Made by a program: the position numbers and the translations under genes
The notes under the pieces: model-generated
The model's input: only the letters and a program-made list of their open reading frames with translations
Database searches by the model: none
What the model was told of the DNA's origin: nothing
In this document: positions 1-8,654 of the stretch, piece by piece
Layout of the letters: every line of letters begins with the position of its first letter
Position numbering within the stretch: position 1 is the stretch's first letter
DNA from: Bacillota bacterium
Lineage (GTDB): Bacteria > Bacillota > Clostridia > Christensenellales > CAG-138
DNA: 64,000 nucleotides
Direction of reading: 5' to 3'
NCBI GenBank assembly: GCA_023400985.1
Contig: JAEXEN010000036.1
Span: forward strand, 1-64,000

Positions 1-361
1 GGATACCCATAGGGGTGGGCGTCGGCACGGGGGTGGGGCTAGAGGTGGGCGTAGGAGGCGGGGTGATGGAAAGCGCATCGGGCGCGGGGCTTCCTGTGCC
101 GGCGGAGAGCGTCTCTGTCCGCACCCCGCCCTGAGCCGCTTGCGCGGAAGGCCCCGGGAGGGTGATAAGGAGCGTAATGACGACCGCCAAAATCACGAGC
201 GCGCCCGCGGACGCGCCGATATAGCGGGCGTCGCGGCGCTTAAAGCCTGCAGAAAGGTCGGAAAAAACTTTTTTGAAGCCGCCGTTTCTCGAAAAACGGC
301 GCACGTTGCGGCGCAGCCTTTTGATGCCGGTACGGAAAAATTTTGATTTTTGATTTTTCAT
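1..361 (-). CDS. Membrane-anchored protein with Thr/Pro-rich linker, truncated by window edge
   Basis: The reading frame is open from an ATG at 361 to the left edge, giving 120 residues with no stop. A GAGGG ribosome site lies about 9 bases before the ATG. Residues 1-45 are very basic (about 15 Lys/Arg), residues 46-69 form one hydrophobic membrane segment, and from about residue 99 the chain becomes a Pro/Thr/Ser linker (PTPTSSPTPVPTPTP). Such linkers usually join a type II membrane anchor to an extracytoplasmic domain, which is outside the window. The function cannot be named. Codon use and the ribosome site support a real gene. Confidence 0.7.
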   Translation of the reverse strand, partial: MKNQKSKFFRTGIKRLRRNVRRFSRNGGFKKVFSDLSAGFKRRDARYIGASAGALVILAVVITLLITLPGPSAQAAQGGVRTETLSAGTGSPAPDALSITPPPTPTSSPTPVPTPTPMGI

Positions 362-441
362 ACTGGTAAGCCCTCGCTTGCGGTTCCGGCTCTTTCGTTT
401 CTTGAATTAAGAATGCCGTCTGTTCTCTTAGGATACGAATG

Positions 442-447
442 ATTATA
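442..447 (-). promoter_or_regulatory. Extended -10 promoter of the left-edge membrane protein gene
   Basis: Read on the minus strand the site is TGATATAAT, a consensus -10 with an upstream TG (extended -10) and no good -35. It lies about 80 bases before the ATG at 361. The inference rests on sequence match only. Confidence 0.4.
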
Positions 448-516
448 TCATAAGGCGCAGCAAAGGTGGTTGAACAAAAAATGAACACACAGTATTTTTC
501 CTTGAATTTCACATTG

Positions 517-526
517 TGACGCGTCA
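517..526. promoter_or_regulatory. 10-bp palindrome upstream of the SPFH gene
   Basis: TGACGCGTCA is a perfect palindrome. It sits just upstream of a TAGAAT -10-like hexamer (535-540) that could serve the SPFH gene at 614. Its position over the expected -35 region would suit an operator, but no regulator is known for it. Confidence 0.3.
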
Positions 527-613
527 AATTATGTTAGAATAGAAAAAAGCATTGCGTTTTCTGCGGTATTTTCCGCAAATCTCTTCAAAAAACATGAAAA
601 AGCGAGGTCTGTT

Positions 614-1495
614 ATGTTCAAGAGGAAGGACGGAACCATTTCCATCGGCAAGCTGTTCGTCTCTGTCATCGCCATCATTCTTGTTTTAAGCGTTGTGTTC
701 GGCAGCTTTATCGTGATCCCCGCGGGGCATACAGGCGTGGTGGTCACGTTCGGCAGCGTGAGCGAGAACGTATTGCAGGAAGGCATCCATTTAAAGATCC
801 CCTTCGCGCAGAGCGTGGAGCAGATCGATAACCGCATCGTGAAGCTCGAGGTATCCACCGAGGCGTTCAGCAAGGACCTGCAGACCATCAGCACGGTGCT
901 TGCCGTAAACTACCGCATATCCAAAAGCATGAGCTACTCCATCTATAAAGAGGTCGGCAACGGCTTTGAGGACGTAATCGTGATCCCCGCGGTGAACGAG
1001 GTATTGAAGGCCGTCGTGGCGAAGTACACCGCGAGCGACCTTGTCGCCAACCGCTCCGTCGTGAGCTCGGAGCTCGACGCGCAGCTTGACGAGATGCTCA
1101 ACAAGCGCGGCATCTTTGTGGAGGATTTCAACATCATCGACTGGGATTTCTCGCCCGAGTACATCGCGGCGGTGGAAGCCAAGCAGGTGGCCGAGCAGAA
1201 TCTCATCAAAACGCGCACCGAGCAGGAGCAGCAGACCGTGATTGCGCAGGCGGAGGCGCAGCGGCAGGTGATCACCGCCAACGCACAGGCTGAAAGCGCG
1301 CTCATCGCCGCCGAGGCCGAGGCCAAGCGCATTGTGATGGAGGCGGACGCGCAGGCGGAGGCGAATCAAAAGCTCTCCGCGTCGCTGAATGAAAACGTCA
1401 TCGAATATCAGAAAATATTCAAATGGAACGGCGTGCTGCCGTATGTGACGGGCGAGGCTTCCCCGTTTGTGGACATAAGCGGCGTGGTCGAGTAA
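614..1495 (+). CDS. Prohibitin-family SPFH-domain membrane protein
   Basis: This 293-residue protein has an N-terminal membrane segment at about residues 13-36, then an SPFH/band-7 domain (for example 'PAGHTGVVVTFGSV' and 'EGIHLKIPF'). A long Ala/Glu/Gln-rich helical region follows at about residues 190-265, typical of prohibitins, and the C-terminus is short. Prohibitin-like proteins form membrane-bound oligomeric rings that organise membrane domains or chaperone proteases; the client is unknown here. GAGG at 604-607 supports the ATG. The gene runs codirectionally into udk 52 bases downstream, but nothing links the two functionally. Confidence 0.88.
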   Translation: MFKRKDGTISIGKLFVSVIAIILVLSVVFGSFIVIPAGHTGVVVTFGSVSENVLQEGIHLKIPFAQSVEQIDNRIVKLEVSTEAFSKDLQTISTVLAVNYRISKSMSYSIYKEVGNGFEDVIVIPAVNEVLKAVVAKYTASDLVANRSVVSSELDAQLDEMLNKRGIFVEDFNIIDWDFSPEYIAAVEAKQVAEQNLIKTRTEQEQQTVIAQAEAQRQVITANAQAESALIAAEAEAKRIVMEADAQAEANQKLSASLNENVIEYQKIFKWNGVLPYVTGEASPFVDISGVVE

Positions 1496-1547
1496 TACGG
1501 ACTGTGAGCTTCTCACACAGTATGCTTAACGTATTTTGGAGGATACT

Positions 1548-2216
1548 ATGGTCATCGTAGGTATTTGCGGCGCGAGCGGCAGCGGAAAAAGCACCCTCGC
1601 GCGCGAGATCAGGGACAGCCTGAACTGCAACGCCGTCATCATCGGGCAGGACTGCTATTACCGCGATTATTCCGTTCTGCCGTTTGAGGAGCGCATGCGT
1701 ATCAATTACGATGAGCCGAATATCTTTGACTATGACGAGATGCTCGCGGATATCACGGCGCTCGGCGACGGGGAAAGCATTACGAGAAAAGGCTACGACT
1801 ACGCCAACCATATGCGGGCGGATACCGACGAGGTCATTGAAGCGCCGGACGTGCTGATCGTGGAGGGCATCCACATGTTTTACGACGATCGGCTCAAGCA
1901 GGCGATGAGCCTCAAGGTGTACATGCATGTGGACAAGGATATCTGCCTGCTTCGGCGCGTCAAGCGCGACATCCGCCAGCGCGGACGCACCATCGAAAAC
2001 ATCGCTACACAGTACCTTACGACCGTGAAGCCCATGTACGAGGCGTATATCAGCAAGTATATCAACGACGCGGATTTCGCAGTGATGCGCGGCGGCAAGA
2101 ATCGCATTGCCATCGACGCTATCGCGGCCTATATCTCCGCCAAGCTTTTGGCGGAACGCTTTGAAAAGGAAGAACAGGGACGTTTAATTGAAGGAGAAGA
2201 TCGGGGTATTTTATAA
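1548..2216 (+). CDS. udk: Uridine kinase
   Basis: This 222-residue cytosolic kinase phosphorylates uridine (and cytidine) to the monophosphate in pyrimidine salvage. The P-loop 'GASGSGKST' is at residues 7-15, followed by 'IIGQDCYYRD' and 'IVEGIHMFYD', both typical of bacterial Udk. The family length is about 205-225. I chose the ATG at 1548 because GGAGG sits 5-6 bases before it; an in-frame TTG at 1536 lies within the ribosome site. The 3' end overlaps the next gene by 29 bases, suggesting translational coupling. Confidence 0.9.
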   Translation: MVIVGICGASGSGKSTLAREIRDSLNCNAVIIGQDCYYRDYSVLPFEERMRINYDEPNIFDYDEMLADITALGDGESITRKGYDYANHMRADTDEVIEAPDVLIVEGIHMFYDDRLKQAMSLKVYMHVDKDICLLRRVKRDIRQRGRTIENIATQYLTTVKPMYEAYISKYINDADFAVMRGGKNRIAIDAIAAYISAKLLAERFEKEEQGRLIEGEDRGIL

Positions 2217-3357
2217 GCGCAATAAGCGGCTTATCGGCGTGGTCGCCTTCGGCATATTGCTGTATGAGTTCCTCGAGAACTTTTCGGCGATCTGGGAAAG
2301 CGCCGCGTTCGTGCTGGGGCTTATAAAGCCCGTGTTCATCGGCATAGGGATCGCGTTTATCGCCAATATGCCCATGCGCTTTCTCGAAAACCGTGTGTTA
2401 AAAAAATGGAAGGCGCAAAAAATAAAGCGGCCCGTGTGCATGCTGCTCGCGGTGCTCTTTATTTTATCCATCGTGGTGGTCCTGATCTTCGTGATCATCC
2501 CCATGCTCGTCCAAAGCGTGCGGCTGCTCGCTGAGAATCTCGACGAGTACATGGCCGCGCTCTCCTCATGGGCGGACGGGGCGTGGCATACGCTCAATTT
2601 GAGCGACGGCGTAGAGGAAAAGGTGCGCACCATCCTGCAGGGCATTTTGTCCAAGCTCGACACATGGCTTGCGACTGCCGCCGCGGCCGCGCTCAAGGTC
2701 ACCGTCAACGTGGTGACGGGCGTGTTCAACGGGATCATCGCGCTTATTTTCAGCATGTATGCGCTGTTCCATAAGGAAAAGCTTCTTAACCAAATCAAAA
2801 AGCTCATCCATGCGGTGTTCAGCCAAAGGGCGGCAAGCCGCATACTGGATGTTTGCGCGCGTACGAACAATGTATTCAACCGCTACTTTTTCGGCATGAT
2901 GGCGGAGTGCGCCATTTTGGGAATCTTATGCTTTATGGGCATGCAGATACTCGGCTTCCCGTATCCGCTTCTCATAAGCTTTATGGTTGGCATCACGCAG
3001 ATGGCTCCCATCATCGGCCCGTGGGCGAGCGGCATTTTGGGCGCGCTCATCATTTTGATGGTGGACCCGCCCATGGCGCTGTGGTTTATCGTGTTCATCG
3101 TCGTCGTGCAGCAGATCGAAGAAAACCTGTTTTACCCGCGCGTCGTGGGAAACGCCGTGGGGCTTTCGGGCATGTGGGTGATCGTGGCGATGCTTTTGTT
3201 CGGCGGGCTTTTCGGCATCACGGGCATCGTGCTGGCGGTGCCGGTGATGGCCGTGCTCTATACCCTCCTTTCGGACTGGGTGAACGCGCGGATCAAAAGG
3301 AAAGAGGCTGAGCAAATGCAGGAAGTGCCCGCGGAGGAAGAGCCTCCGGGGGAATAA
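2188..3357 (+). CDS. AI-2E family transporter (PerM/YdiK-type membrane protein)
   Basis: This 389-residue polytopic membrane protein has about seven to eight hydrophobic segments and the C-terminal family pattern 'NLFYPRVVGNAVGLS' followed by a glycine-rich helix pair. Members are annotated as autoinducer-2 exporters, but most have other or unknown substrates, including Na+/H+ exchange. The start is a TTG at 2188, inside the 3' end of udk, with AGGGA 7 bases upstream. The charged tail ends in acidic residues. The gene is convergent with the glucosidase, whose 3' end is 11 bases away. Confidence 0.85.
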   Translation: MKEKIGVFYKRNKRLIGVVAFGILLYEFLENFSAIWESAAFVLGLIKPVFIGIGIAFIANMPMRFLENRVLKKWKAQKIKRPVCMLLAVLFILSIVVVLIFVIIPMLVQSVRLLAENLDEYMAALSSWADGAWHTLNLSDGVEEKVRTILQGILSKLDTWLATAAAAALKVTVNVVTGVFNGIIALIFSMYALFHKEKLLNQIKKLIHAVFSQRAASRILDVCARTNNVFNRYFFGMMAECAILGILCFMGMQILGFPYPLLISFMVGITQMAPIIGPWASGILGALIILMVDPPMALWFIVFIVVVQQIEENLFYPRVVGNAVGLSGMWVIVAMLLFGGLFGITGIVLAVPVMAVLYTLLSDWVNARIKRKEAEQMQEVPAEEEPPGE

Positions 3358-3368
3358 CTCAAATTTTC

Positions 3369-5036
3369 TTAATTTAATTCTATATCGAACGCGACGCCCT
3401 CATACGGCATAAGCCGCAGTATGGGGGCGTATTCGCGTACACCGTGCGTAGAAAAAATGCAGCTTGCCTTCGCCGCGGGAAGCTTTGCTTTTGCGGGCCT
3501 GCCCGTAAGGTTGATCGCGACAAGGAGCTTTTCTTTTTCGTCCGCGCGGGTGTAGGCGATGACGCGGCGGTTCTCTTTATTGACGGGCGCATACAGGCCG
3601 TAGGTAAGCGCGTCGTGCGCCTTGCGGAATGCGATCGCTCTTTTATAAAAATCCGCCACGCCGTCTTCTCGTAGCTCCGCTTCGAGGTTTACTTCTTCAT
3701 AATTGGGGTTTACCTTAAGCCACGGTGTGCCCGAAGTGAAGCCCGCGTTCTTATGGGCGTTCCACTGCACGGGTGTGCGGGCGTTGTCGCGCGTCATGTT
3801 TTGTATGATGTATCGGGCGATGGTCTTTGGGACGTGCATCATGCTCTGCAAAAGCGAATAGGTGTTGATTGCCTCAAAATCCTTCCACTCGCCTTCCTCC
3901 AGGCGGCAGTTGGTCATGCCGATCTCCTCGCCCTGATAAATGAATGCCGTGCCCCGAAGCGTAAGGTTCAGCAATGCCAGCGCCTTTGCGCTTTCGCGGC
4001 GGAAAGTTTTGTCGTCGCCGAAGCGCGATACCTGCCGCGGCTGGTCATGATTGGACAGATAGTTGCCCACCCAACCGTCATTTTCCTGCATGGAAACTTG
4101 CCACGAAGAGACCGTGTTCTTAAAATCGAGAACGCTCCAGCGGTAGAGCTTTCTAAAATCGAACTTGCCGAGCGGCCCGCAGCCCAAAAGCGCGAGGTCG
4201 AACTGGAACATCATCTCAAGCTCCCCGTTTTTGGGGTCGGTGTAGCGCGCCACCGATCTTTGTCCCGTTAAGGCCCCTTCGCCCACGGTGAAGCAGTTGT
4301 AGGGCTTTAAGACCTCGCGGTTCATTTCCTTCAAAAAGTCGTGCACGCCCTCGAGATCGCAGATAAGCTCTCCGGGGAATTGCAGGCCCTTTTCCCCGGG
4401 GTCCTTATCGGGAAACCCCACGGGCTTTTTGATGGTGTTGATGACGTCCATGCGAAAACCCATAACGCCCTTGTCGAGCCAAAAACGCATCATGGCGTAG
4501 ATGTCTTTTCGAAGGTTTTCGTTTTCCCAGTTGAGGTCGCACTGGTTGGGCGTGAATGTGGTCAGATAGTATTCGCCGCTTTTTTCGTCCTTCTGCCAGG
4601 CGCTGCCGCCGAAAAAGGACATCCAGTTGTTGGGCGCAGAACCGGACTTGCCTTGCCGGAAAATATAATAATCGCGGTACTTGGAGTTTTTATCCGCGAT
4701 CGCTTCCTGAAACCACGCGTGACGGTCGGAGGTGTGGTTTGCCACAAGGTCCATCACGATGCCTATGCCGCACTCTTCCGCCTCGCTTAAAAGCGCGTCA
4801 AAATCCGCCATGGTGCCGAAATCGGGATGGATGGCGTAATAGTCGGAAATATCGTAGCCGTAATCCGTATCCGGCGAGGCGTACACGGGCGAGAGCCATA
4901 GGACGTCCACGCCGAGGTCTTTAAGGTAAGGGAGTTTCGTTCGTATGCCGTTGAGGTCGCCGATGCCGTCGCCGTCAGAGTCGCAAAACGAGCGTGGCCA
5001 GATCTGGTAGACGATGCTCTTCTTGTGGTCAATCAT
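3369..5036 (-). CDS. GH13 alpha-glucosidase (oligo-1,6-glucosidase type)
   Basis: This 555-residue cytosolic glycoside hydrolase acts on short alpha-glucans. The N-terminus 'VYQIWPRSFCDSDGDGIGDL' is characteristic of oligo-1,6-glucosidase, trehalose-6-phosphate hydrolase and related GH13 enzymes. The region III motif 'DLVANHTSD' is near residue 96. The nucleophile is D197 in 'GFRMDVIN', the acid/base is probably E253 in 'TVGEG', and the third carboxylate is D331 in 'LSNHDQPR'. No signal peptide is seen. GGAGGG precedes the ATG at 5036; an upstream in-frame start at 5078 lacks a site. No trehalose PTS or maltose transporter gene is adjacent, so the exact sugar is open. It may work with MalQ at 23.7-25.2 kb. 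Confidence 0.87.
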   Translation of the reverse strand: MIDHKKSIVYQIWPRSFCDSDGDGIGDLNGIRTKLPYLKDLGVDVLWLSPVYASPDTDYGYDISDYYAIHPDFGTMADFDALLSEAEECGIGIVMDLVANHTSDRHAWFQEAIADKNSKYRDYYIFRQGKSGSAPNNWMSFFGGSAWQKDEKSGEYYLTTFTPNQCDLNWENENLRKDIYAMMRFWLDKGVMGFRMDVINTIKKPVGFPDKDPGEKGLQFPGELICDLEGVHDFLKEMNREVLKPYNCFTVGEGALTGQRSVARYTDPKNGELEMMFQFDLALLGCGPLGKFDFRKLYRWSVLDFKNTVSSWQVSMQENDGWVGNYLSNHDQPRQVSRFGDDKTFRRESAKALALLNLTLRGTAFIYQGEEIGMTNCRLEEGEWKDFEAINTYSLLQSMMHVPKTIARYIIQNMTRDNARTPVQWNAHKNAGFTSGTPWLKVNPNYEEVNLEAELREDGVADFYKRAIAFRKAHDALTYGLYAPVNKENRRVIAYTRADEKEKLLVAINLTGRPAKAKLPAAKASCIFSTHGVREYAPILRLMPYEGVAFDIELN

Positions 5037-5085
5037 AACTTGTCCCTCCAAAAAAAGATGTGTGAAGAACTCTCTCAACCTTTTG

Positions 5086-5115
5086 AATTTACGAAAAACC
5101 TTATTACAAAGTCAA
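5086..5115 (-). promoter_or_regulatory. Sigma-A-like promoter for the GH13 gene
   Basis: On the minus strand TTGACT and TAAATT are separated by 18 bases, ending 50 bases before the ATG at 5036. The -35 box overlaps the last codons of the upstream hydrolase gene. The call is by motif only. Confidence 0.45.
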
Positions 5116-5876
5116 ATCGGCGAACAGAACGGAGCTATGGTTTTTTCAAAATGCTCGATCATTTCTTTATACTCCGTTTGGTCGTAATAATAATGCATAG
5201 ACTTAGGCAGCACACGAACGGAAACATTCGAATTGTTACGCAGGTATCCGCACGATTTCATGGATACGATCTCGTCTCTGCCGGATTGGAAAACGACCGT
5301 TTTAAGGGAAAGCGAGCCTGCGGCGCTTCGTGCGCGCCGCGCTTCGGAGAAAAGCTCGAGATAACGCGGTATGCCTGCGATATGCTCGCATGGGTTTTTT
5401 GTGGGCGCTATACTGCAAGCCGCTTTTGCGGCCGCCGCAATTTTATCGCAGGGATGAACGCGGTTCAACATAACCTTGAACGAATTGAAAACCGCAGGGG
5501 GTCTGAGGGCGATTTTCAAAGGAGCGGCAATCAAAAAGAGCTGTCTTATCTTATCGTGGAAATGGGGTGCAAAATCCATGGCGAGCAAAGCGCCCAAAGA
5601 ATGTGCCACGATAATGATGTTTTCATAGTGCATGGATAGGCGGCTAAGCTTCAAAAAAACAGTCTGTTTCCATAGGGAAAGAGAGCTTTTTGAAAACTCC
5701 CGAAATGTTTCGCCATGGCCGTCGAGCAAAATGTTATGCACCGAAATTTGCTCCGGTACCCTTTTTATAAAATCGGCGAAATGGCAGGGTGTTCCCAATA
5801 TCCCATGGATAAAAAGGATCACCGTTTTACTTTGAGGCACATCTCGGATATATGCCTTGTGAATGGGTGCTTCCAT
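5112..5876 (-). CDS. Alpha/beta-hydrolase, carboxylesterase-like
   Basis: This 254-residue protein has the alpha/beta-hydrolase pattern: an oxyanion-loop motif 'FIHGILGTP' near residue 22, a nucleophile elbow 'AHSLG', a late Asp in 'GRDEIVS' and a His in 'SMHYYY', a complete catalytic triad in order. The enzyme probably cleaves an ester or similar bond; the substrate is unknown. The ATG at 5876 starts 2 bases after the uppP stop, so the two are probably co-transcribed and translation may be coupled. I see no convincing ribosome site of its own. The open frame extends further upstream into uppP, which I judge to be read-through of GC-rich code. Confidence 0.72.
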   Translation of the reverse strand: MEAPIHKAYIRDVPQSKTVILFIHGILGTPCHFADFIKRVPEQISVHNILLDGHGETFREFSKSSLSLWKQTVFLKLSRLSMHYENIIIVAHSLGALLAMDFAPHFHDKIRQLFLIAAPLKIALRPPAVFNSFKVMLNRVHPCDKIAAAAKAACSIAPTKNPCEHIAGIPRYLELFSEARRARSAAGSLSLKTVVFQSGRDEIVSMKSCGYLRNNSNVSVRVLPKSMHYYYDQTEYKEMIEHFEKTIAPFCSPI

Positions 5877-5878
5877 AC

Positions 5879-6676
5879 TTAAAAGGGACTTGTGAAGAAC
5901 ACGCGGAACACCAGTTGATCCAAGAGTATAAGCACACCGAGCGCCGCCGTATACCACGCGAAACCGACGAGGCTCTTTTTCACGATAAGCCGTATCATGA
6001 AGCGTATGGCGAAATAGCCGCTCACGCCCGCGACCAGCACCCCGAGAAAAATGGCCCCCCACGGCTCGTTATGTATGCCCGTTTCGAGCACGTCGGGGAT
6101 TTGCAGCACTACGGAGCCCAAAATGGCGGGGATGGAGAGCAAAAACGAAAACTCGGCGGCGTCCTTTTTTTTGAGGCCGAAAAAGCGGCTGCCCGCGATG
6201 GTCGCGCCCGAGCGGGATACGGCGGGCAAAACGGAAATGCCCTGCATAAGGCCCACGCCCGCCGCTTGCAAAGCCGTCATCTGGGGAATGGTTTTTTTGC
6301 CCTGCGCAAATCTTTCGTTGAGAAATAAAATGGCGGCCGTGATCAAAAACTCCACGCCCAAAAACGCGCCGCCGAACGACGCTTCAAAGAAATCCCTGAA
6401 AAGGAGCGTGATCGCCACCGTCACCGCCGTGGAAATGAGGATCAGCCCCACTTTTTTCTGGATGGGCTTTTTGAGCATATCCCATATTTCCTGATAAAAT
6501 ACCACGCACACCGCAACGAGCGTGCCGAGGTGCAGCATGGTATCAAAAAACAGGGAGGCCGCGGTATCAAGCCCCAGCACCTTTTGCATCAGTACCAGAT
6601 GCCCCGAGCTTGAGACGGGCAGAAATTCCGTGAGCCCCTGTATGAGCCCCAAGAGCATAGCGTACCAAATGGACAA
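5879..6676 (-). CDS. uppP: Undecaprenyl-diphosphatase UppP (BacA)
   Basis: This integral membrane enzyme removes a phosphate from undecaprenyl pyrophosphate, recycling the lipid carrier for peptidoglycan synthesis, and its level affects bacitracin resistance. Both signature motifs are present: 'GLTEFLPVSSSGHL' near the N-terminus and 'LPAVSRSGATI' in the second half. The length is about 265 residues, usual for the family. I favour a TTG start at 6676 because a near-perfect Shine-Dalgarno GAGGTGATC (6680-6688) sits 3 bases before it. A GTG at 6685 lies within that site and is the alternative. The hydrolase gene follows 2 bases after the stop. Confidence 0.93.
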   Translation of the reverse strand: MSIWYAMLLGLIQGLTEFLPVSSSGHLVLMQKVLGLDTAASLFFDTMLHLGTLVAVCVVFYQEIWDMLKKPIQKKVGLILISTAVTVAITLLFRDFFEASFGGAFLGVEFLITAAILFLNERFAQGKKTIPQMTALQAAGVGLMQGISVLPAVSRSGATIAGSRFFGLKKKDAAEFSFLLSIPAILGSVVLQIPDVLETGIHNEPWGAIFLGVLVAGVSGYFAIRFMIRLIVKKSLVGFAWYTAALGVLILLDQLVFRVFFTSPF

Positions 6677-6694
6677 AACGATCACCTCGCTTCT

Positions 6695-6723
6695 ATTCTA
6701 TGCGAGTTACTTTCAGCTATCAA
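6695..6723 (-). promoter_or_regulatory. uppP promoter
   Basis: On the minus strand TTGATA and TAGAAT are 17 bases apart. The predicted start point is near 6688, so the mRNA would begin at the Shine-Dalgarno sequence and have a leader of only about 12 bases. Confidence 0.5.
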
Positions 6724-6767
6724 GAAAAATATATGCGCGCAGCCAAATGGGTTTTTGCATTTACGCT

Positions 6768-6795
6768 TTGACATAAATGTACGTAAATTTATAAC
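6768..6795 (+). promoter_or_regulatory. Possible upstream promoter for the DUF1538 gene
   Basis: TTGACA and TATAAC are 16 bases apart. A near-palindrome GTGTGATATCATAC follows at about 6801-6814 and could bind a regulator. This site lies upstream of a second, better placed promoter at 6867-6896. Confidence 0.35.
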
Positions 6796-6866
6796 TTTAT
6801 AGTGTGATATCATACATAATGTTACATTCTCTTTTCAAAAAAACCAGATTTTATCGGAGAAATCTG

Positions 6867-6896
6867 TTGAAGCCCTTTTGAACTTTACGCTATAAT
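6867..6896 (+). promoter_or_regulatory. Promoter placing +1 at the DUF1538 start codon (leaderless)
   Basis: TTGAAG (6867-6872) and a consensus TATAAT (6891-6896) are 18 bases apart. A start point 7 bases after the -10 falls on the ATG at 6903. No Shine-Dalgarno sequence precedes this ATG, which fits a leaderless mRNA. Confidence 0.5.
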
Positions 6897-6902
6897 AACA
6901 AT

Positions 6903-8654
6903 ATGAAGTTTTTCAACACGCTCAAAGACGTCTTTTTATCCTCGCTGCCGCTGGCGGCCGTCATATTGGTGGTCTGCGGTTTTATCGCGCCCATGAAGAG
7001 CGTCTACGATTATGTAAAGCTTCTGATCGGGTATATCGGCGTGGTTCTGGGACAGGCATTGTTCTTGGGCGGGCTCGACCACAGCATACTTCCCATCGGC
7101 AAGCTTGTGGGGAGCTCCTTGGTCAAACTTGAAAAGGCGATATTCATCATCCTTACCGGCGTGGTGTTCGGGCTTGTGGCAACCGTCGCCGAGCCCGCGC
7201 TGACCGTGCTTGCGCACCAGACCAACATGATCATGGACGGCGTGAACGAGAGGACATTCGTATGGGTGATGAGCGCCGGCATCGGTATTTTTGTGGGTTT
7301 CGCGCTCTGGCGTATCATAAAGGATCTCAACATCAAAGTCGTTTTCGCGGCGCTTTACGTCCTTGTTTTTCTCGTGGTGATCTTCGTGCCGGAGCAGTTT
7401 ATCGCCCTCGCGTTCGACGGCAGCGGCGCCACCACGGGCGACGTTTCCGTGCCCTTTATTTTGGCGCTCGGCTTGGGCGCATCCGCCACCATGTCCAAGC
7501 ATAAGACCAACGACGATACCTTCGGCATCATCGGCCTAGCCTCCGTAGGCCCTATCCTTGCGCTTTTCATCTACGGTATTATCCTAAACCATTCCTATGG
7601 CGGCGAGTTCCCGCCCGCGGGTGTTTACGACCCCGGCGCGGTCGATAACCTCGGGGCGATCATAGCTTCTAACCTCGGCGGCGTCGCGCTCGCGCTTCTC
7701 CCGGTGCTGGCGGTGTTTTTGCCGTTTCAGCTCTTTTTCATCAAGCTTTCCAAAAAGGAAATCGTCGAGATGATCCTCGGCACGGTGGCCGTGTATGTGG
7801 GGCTTCTCTTTTTTCTCACCGGCATCGATTACGGCTTTGCCTTTGCGGGGAAGTACATCGGGGAAGTGTTTCTCGATCCCTCCCGCCCGGACTGGTTCCA
7901 ATATCTGCTGCTCGTTGTGAGCTTTATTTTGGGCATGGCCATCACGCTTTCCGAGCCCGCGGTGACGGTACTGGGCGAGCAGCTTGAGGAGATCACCAAC
8001 GGCCACATCAAAAAGTTCACCATCCGCCTTACCCTCGCCATCGGCATAGGGTTTGCGGCGCTACTTGCCATGGTGAAAATACTGACCGAGATCAACATAC
8101 TTTGGTTCCTCGTGCCGCTTTACGCTATTGCGCTTATCATGATGCCGTTCACTTCCAAGCTCTTTGTGGGCCTGGCGTTCGACTCCGGCGGCGTCACGGG
8201 CGGAGCGCTTACGTCGGCATTTCTTACGCCGCTCACGCTCGGCGCTGCACAGGCCGTCGCGCAAAGGGCCGGGGCGGGCGCACAGTCGGTATTGACAAAC
8301 GGCTTCGGCATTATCGCATTTATTTCCGTGACCCCCTTGATTACGGTACAGGCATTGGGTATAATCTATGACGTTCGGCGCAAGCTGGAGCAAAAACGCA
8401 TGGAAGAGGCCGAACTTCTTGAGATGGGAGAGCTTCAATCGCTTGCCGAATTTACCGGCGAGGATGTTGACGATTTGAACGCTGCCGCGGAGGAAGCGGC
8501 CGCCGCAACGGCGGAACTTACGGATGCGGCGTCCGAGGCGGACGCCGAGCAAAACGATCCTGTGCCCGAAGCCATGGACGCACAGGGCGCGGACGCCGAA
8601 GAACCCCCCGACGAAACCACGACACTTTCGGAGGTATCGCAAAGTGAACTGTAA
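6903..8654 (+). CDS. DUF1538 polytopic membrane protein
   Basis: This 583-residue protein shows an internal duplication: 'EPALTVLAHQ' and 'EPAVTVLGEQ', and 'FGIIGLASVGPILA' and 'FGIIAFISVTPLIT', occur once in each half. It has many hydrophobic segments up to about residue 490, then an acidic, Ala/Glu/Asp-rich cytosolic tail. DUF1538 proteins have the look of ion or solute carriers with inverted or tandem repeats; the substrate is not established to my knowledge. Two PII-like genes follow, the first overlapping by 11 bases, which suggests control of transport by a nucleotide or metabolite sensor. The ATG lacks a ribosome site (see the promoter entry). Confidence 0.85.
   Translation: MKFFNTLKDVFLSSLPLAAVILVVCGFIAPMKSVYDYVKLLIGYIGVVLGQALFLGGLDHSILPIGKLVGSSLVKLEKAIFIILTGVVFGLVATVAEPALTVLAHQTNMIMDGVNERTFVWVMSAGIGIFVGFALWRIIKDLNIKVVFAALYVLVFLVVIFVPEQFIALAFDGSGATTGDVSVPFILALGLGASATMSKHKTNDDTFGIIGLASVGPILALFIYGIILNHSYGGEFPPAGVYDPGAVDNLGAIIASNLGGVALALLPVLAVFLPFQLFFIKLSKKEIVEMILGTVAVYVGLLFFLTGIDYGFAFAGKYIGEVFLDPSRPDWFQYLLLVVSFILGMAITLSEPAVTVLGEQLEEITNGHIKKFTIRLTLAIGIGFAALLAMVKILTEINILWFLVPLYAIALIMMPFTSKLFVGLAFDSGGVTGGALTSAFLTPLTLGAAQAVAQRAGAGAQSVLTNGFGIIAFISVTPLITVQALGIIYDVRRKLEQKRMEEAELLEMGELQSLAEFTGEDVDDLNAAAEEAAAATAELTDAASEADAEQNDPVPEAMDAQGADAEEPPDETTTLSEVSQSEL

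Noticed and set aside
5877..6062. N-terminal extension of the alpha/beta-hydrolase into uppP
   Set aside because: The extension is antisense-like Arg/Gly-rich code overlapping uppP in another frame; the ATG at 5876 directly after the uppP stop fits the domain start.
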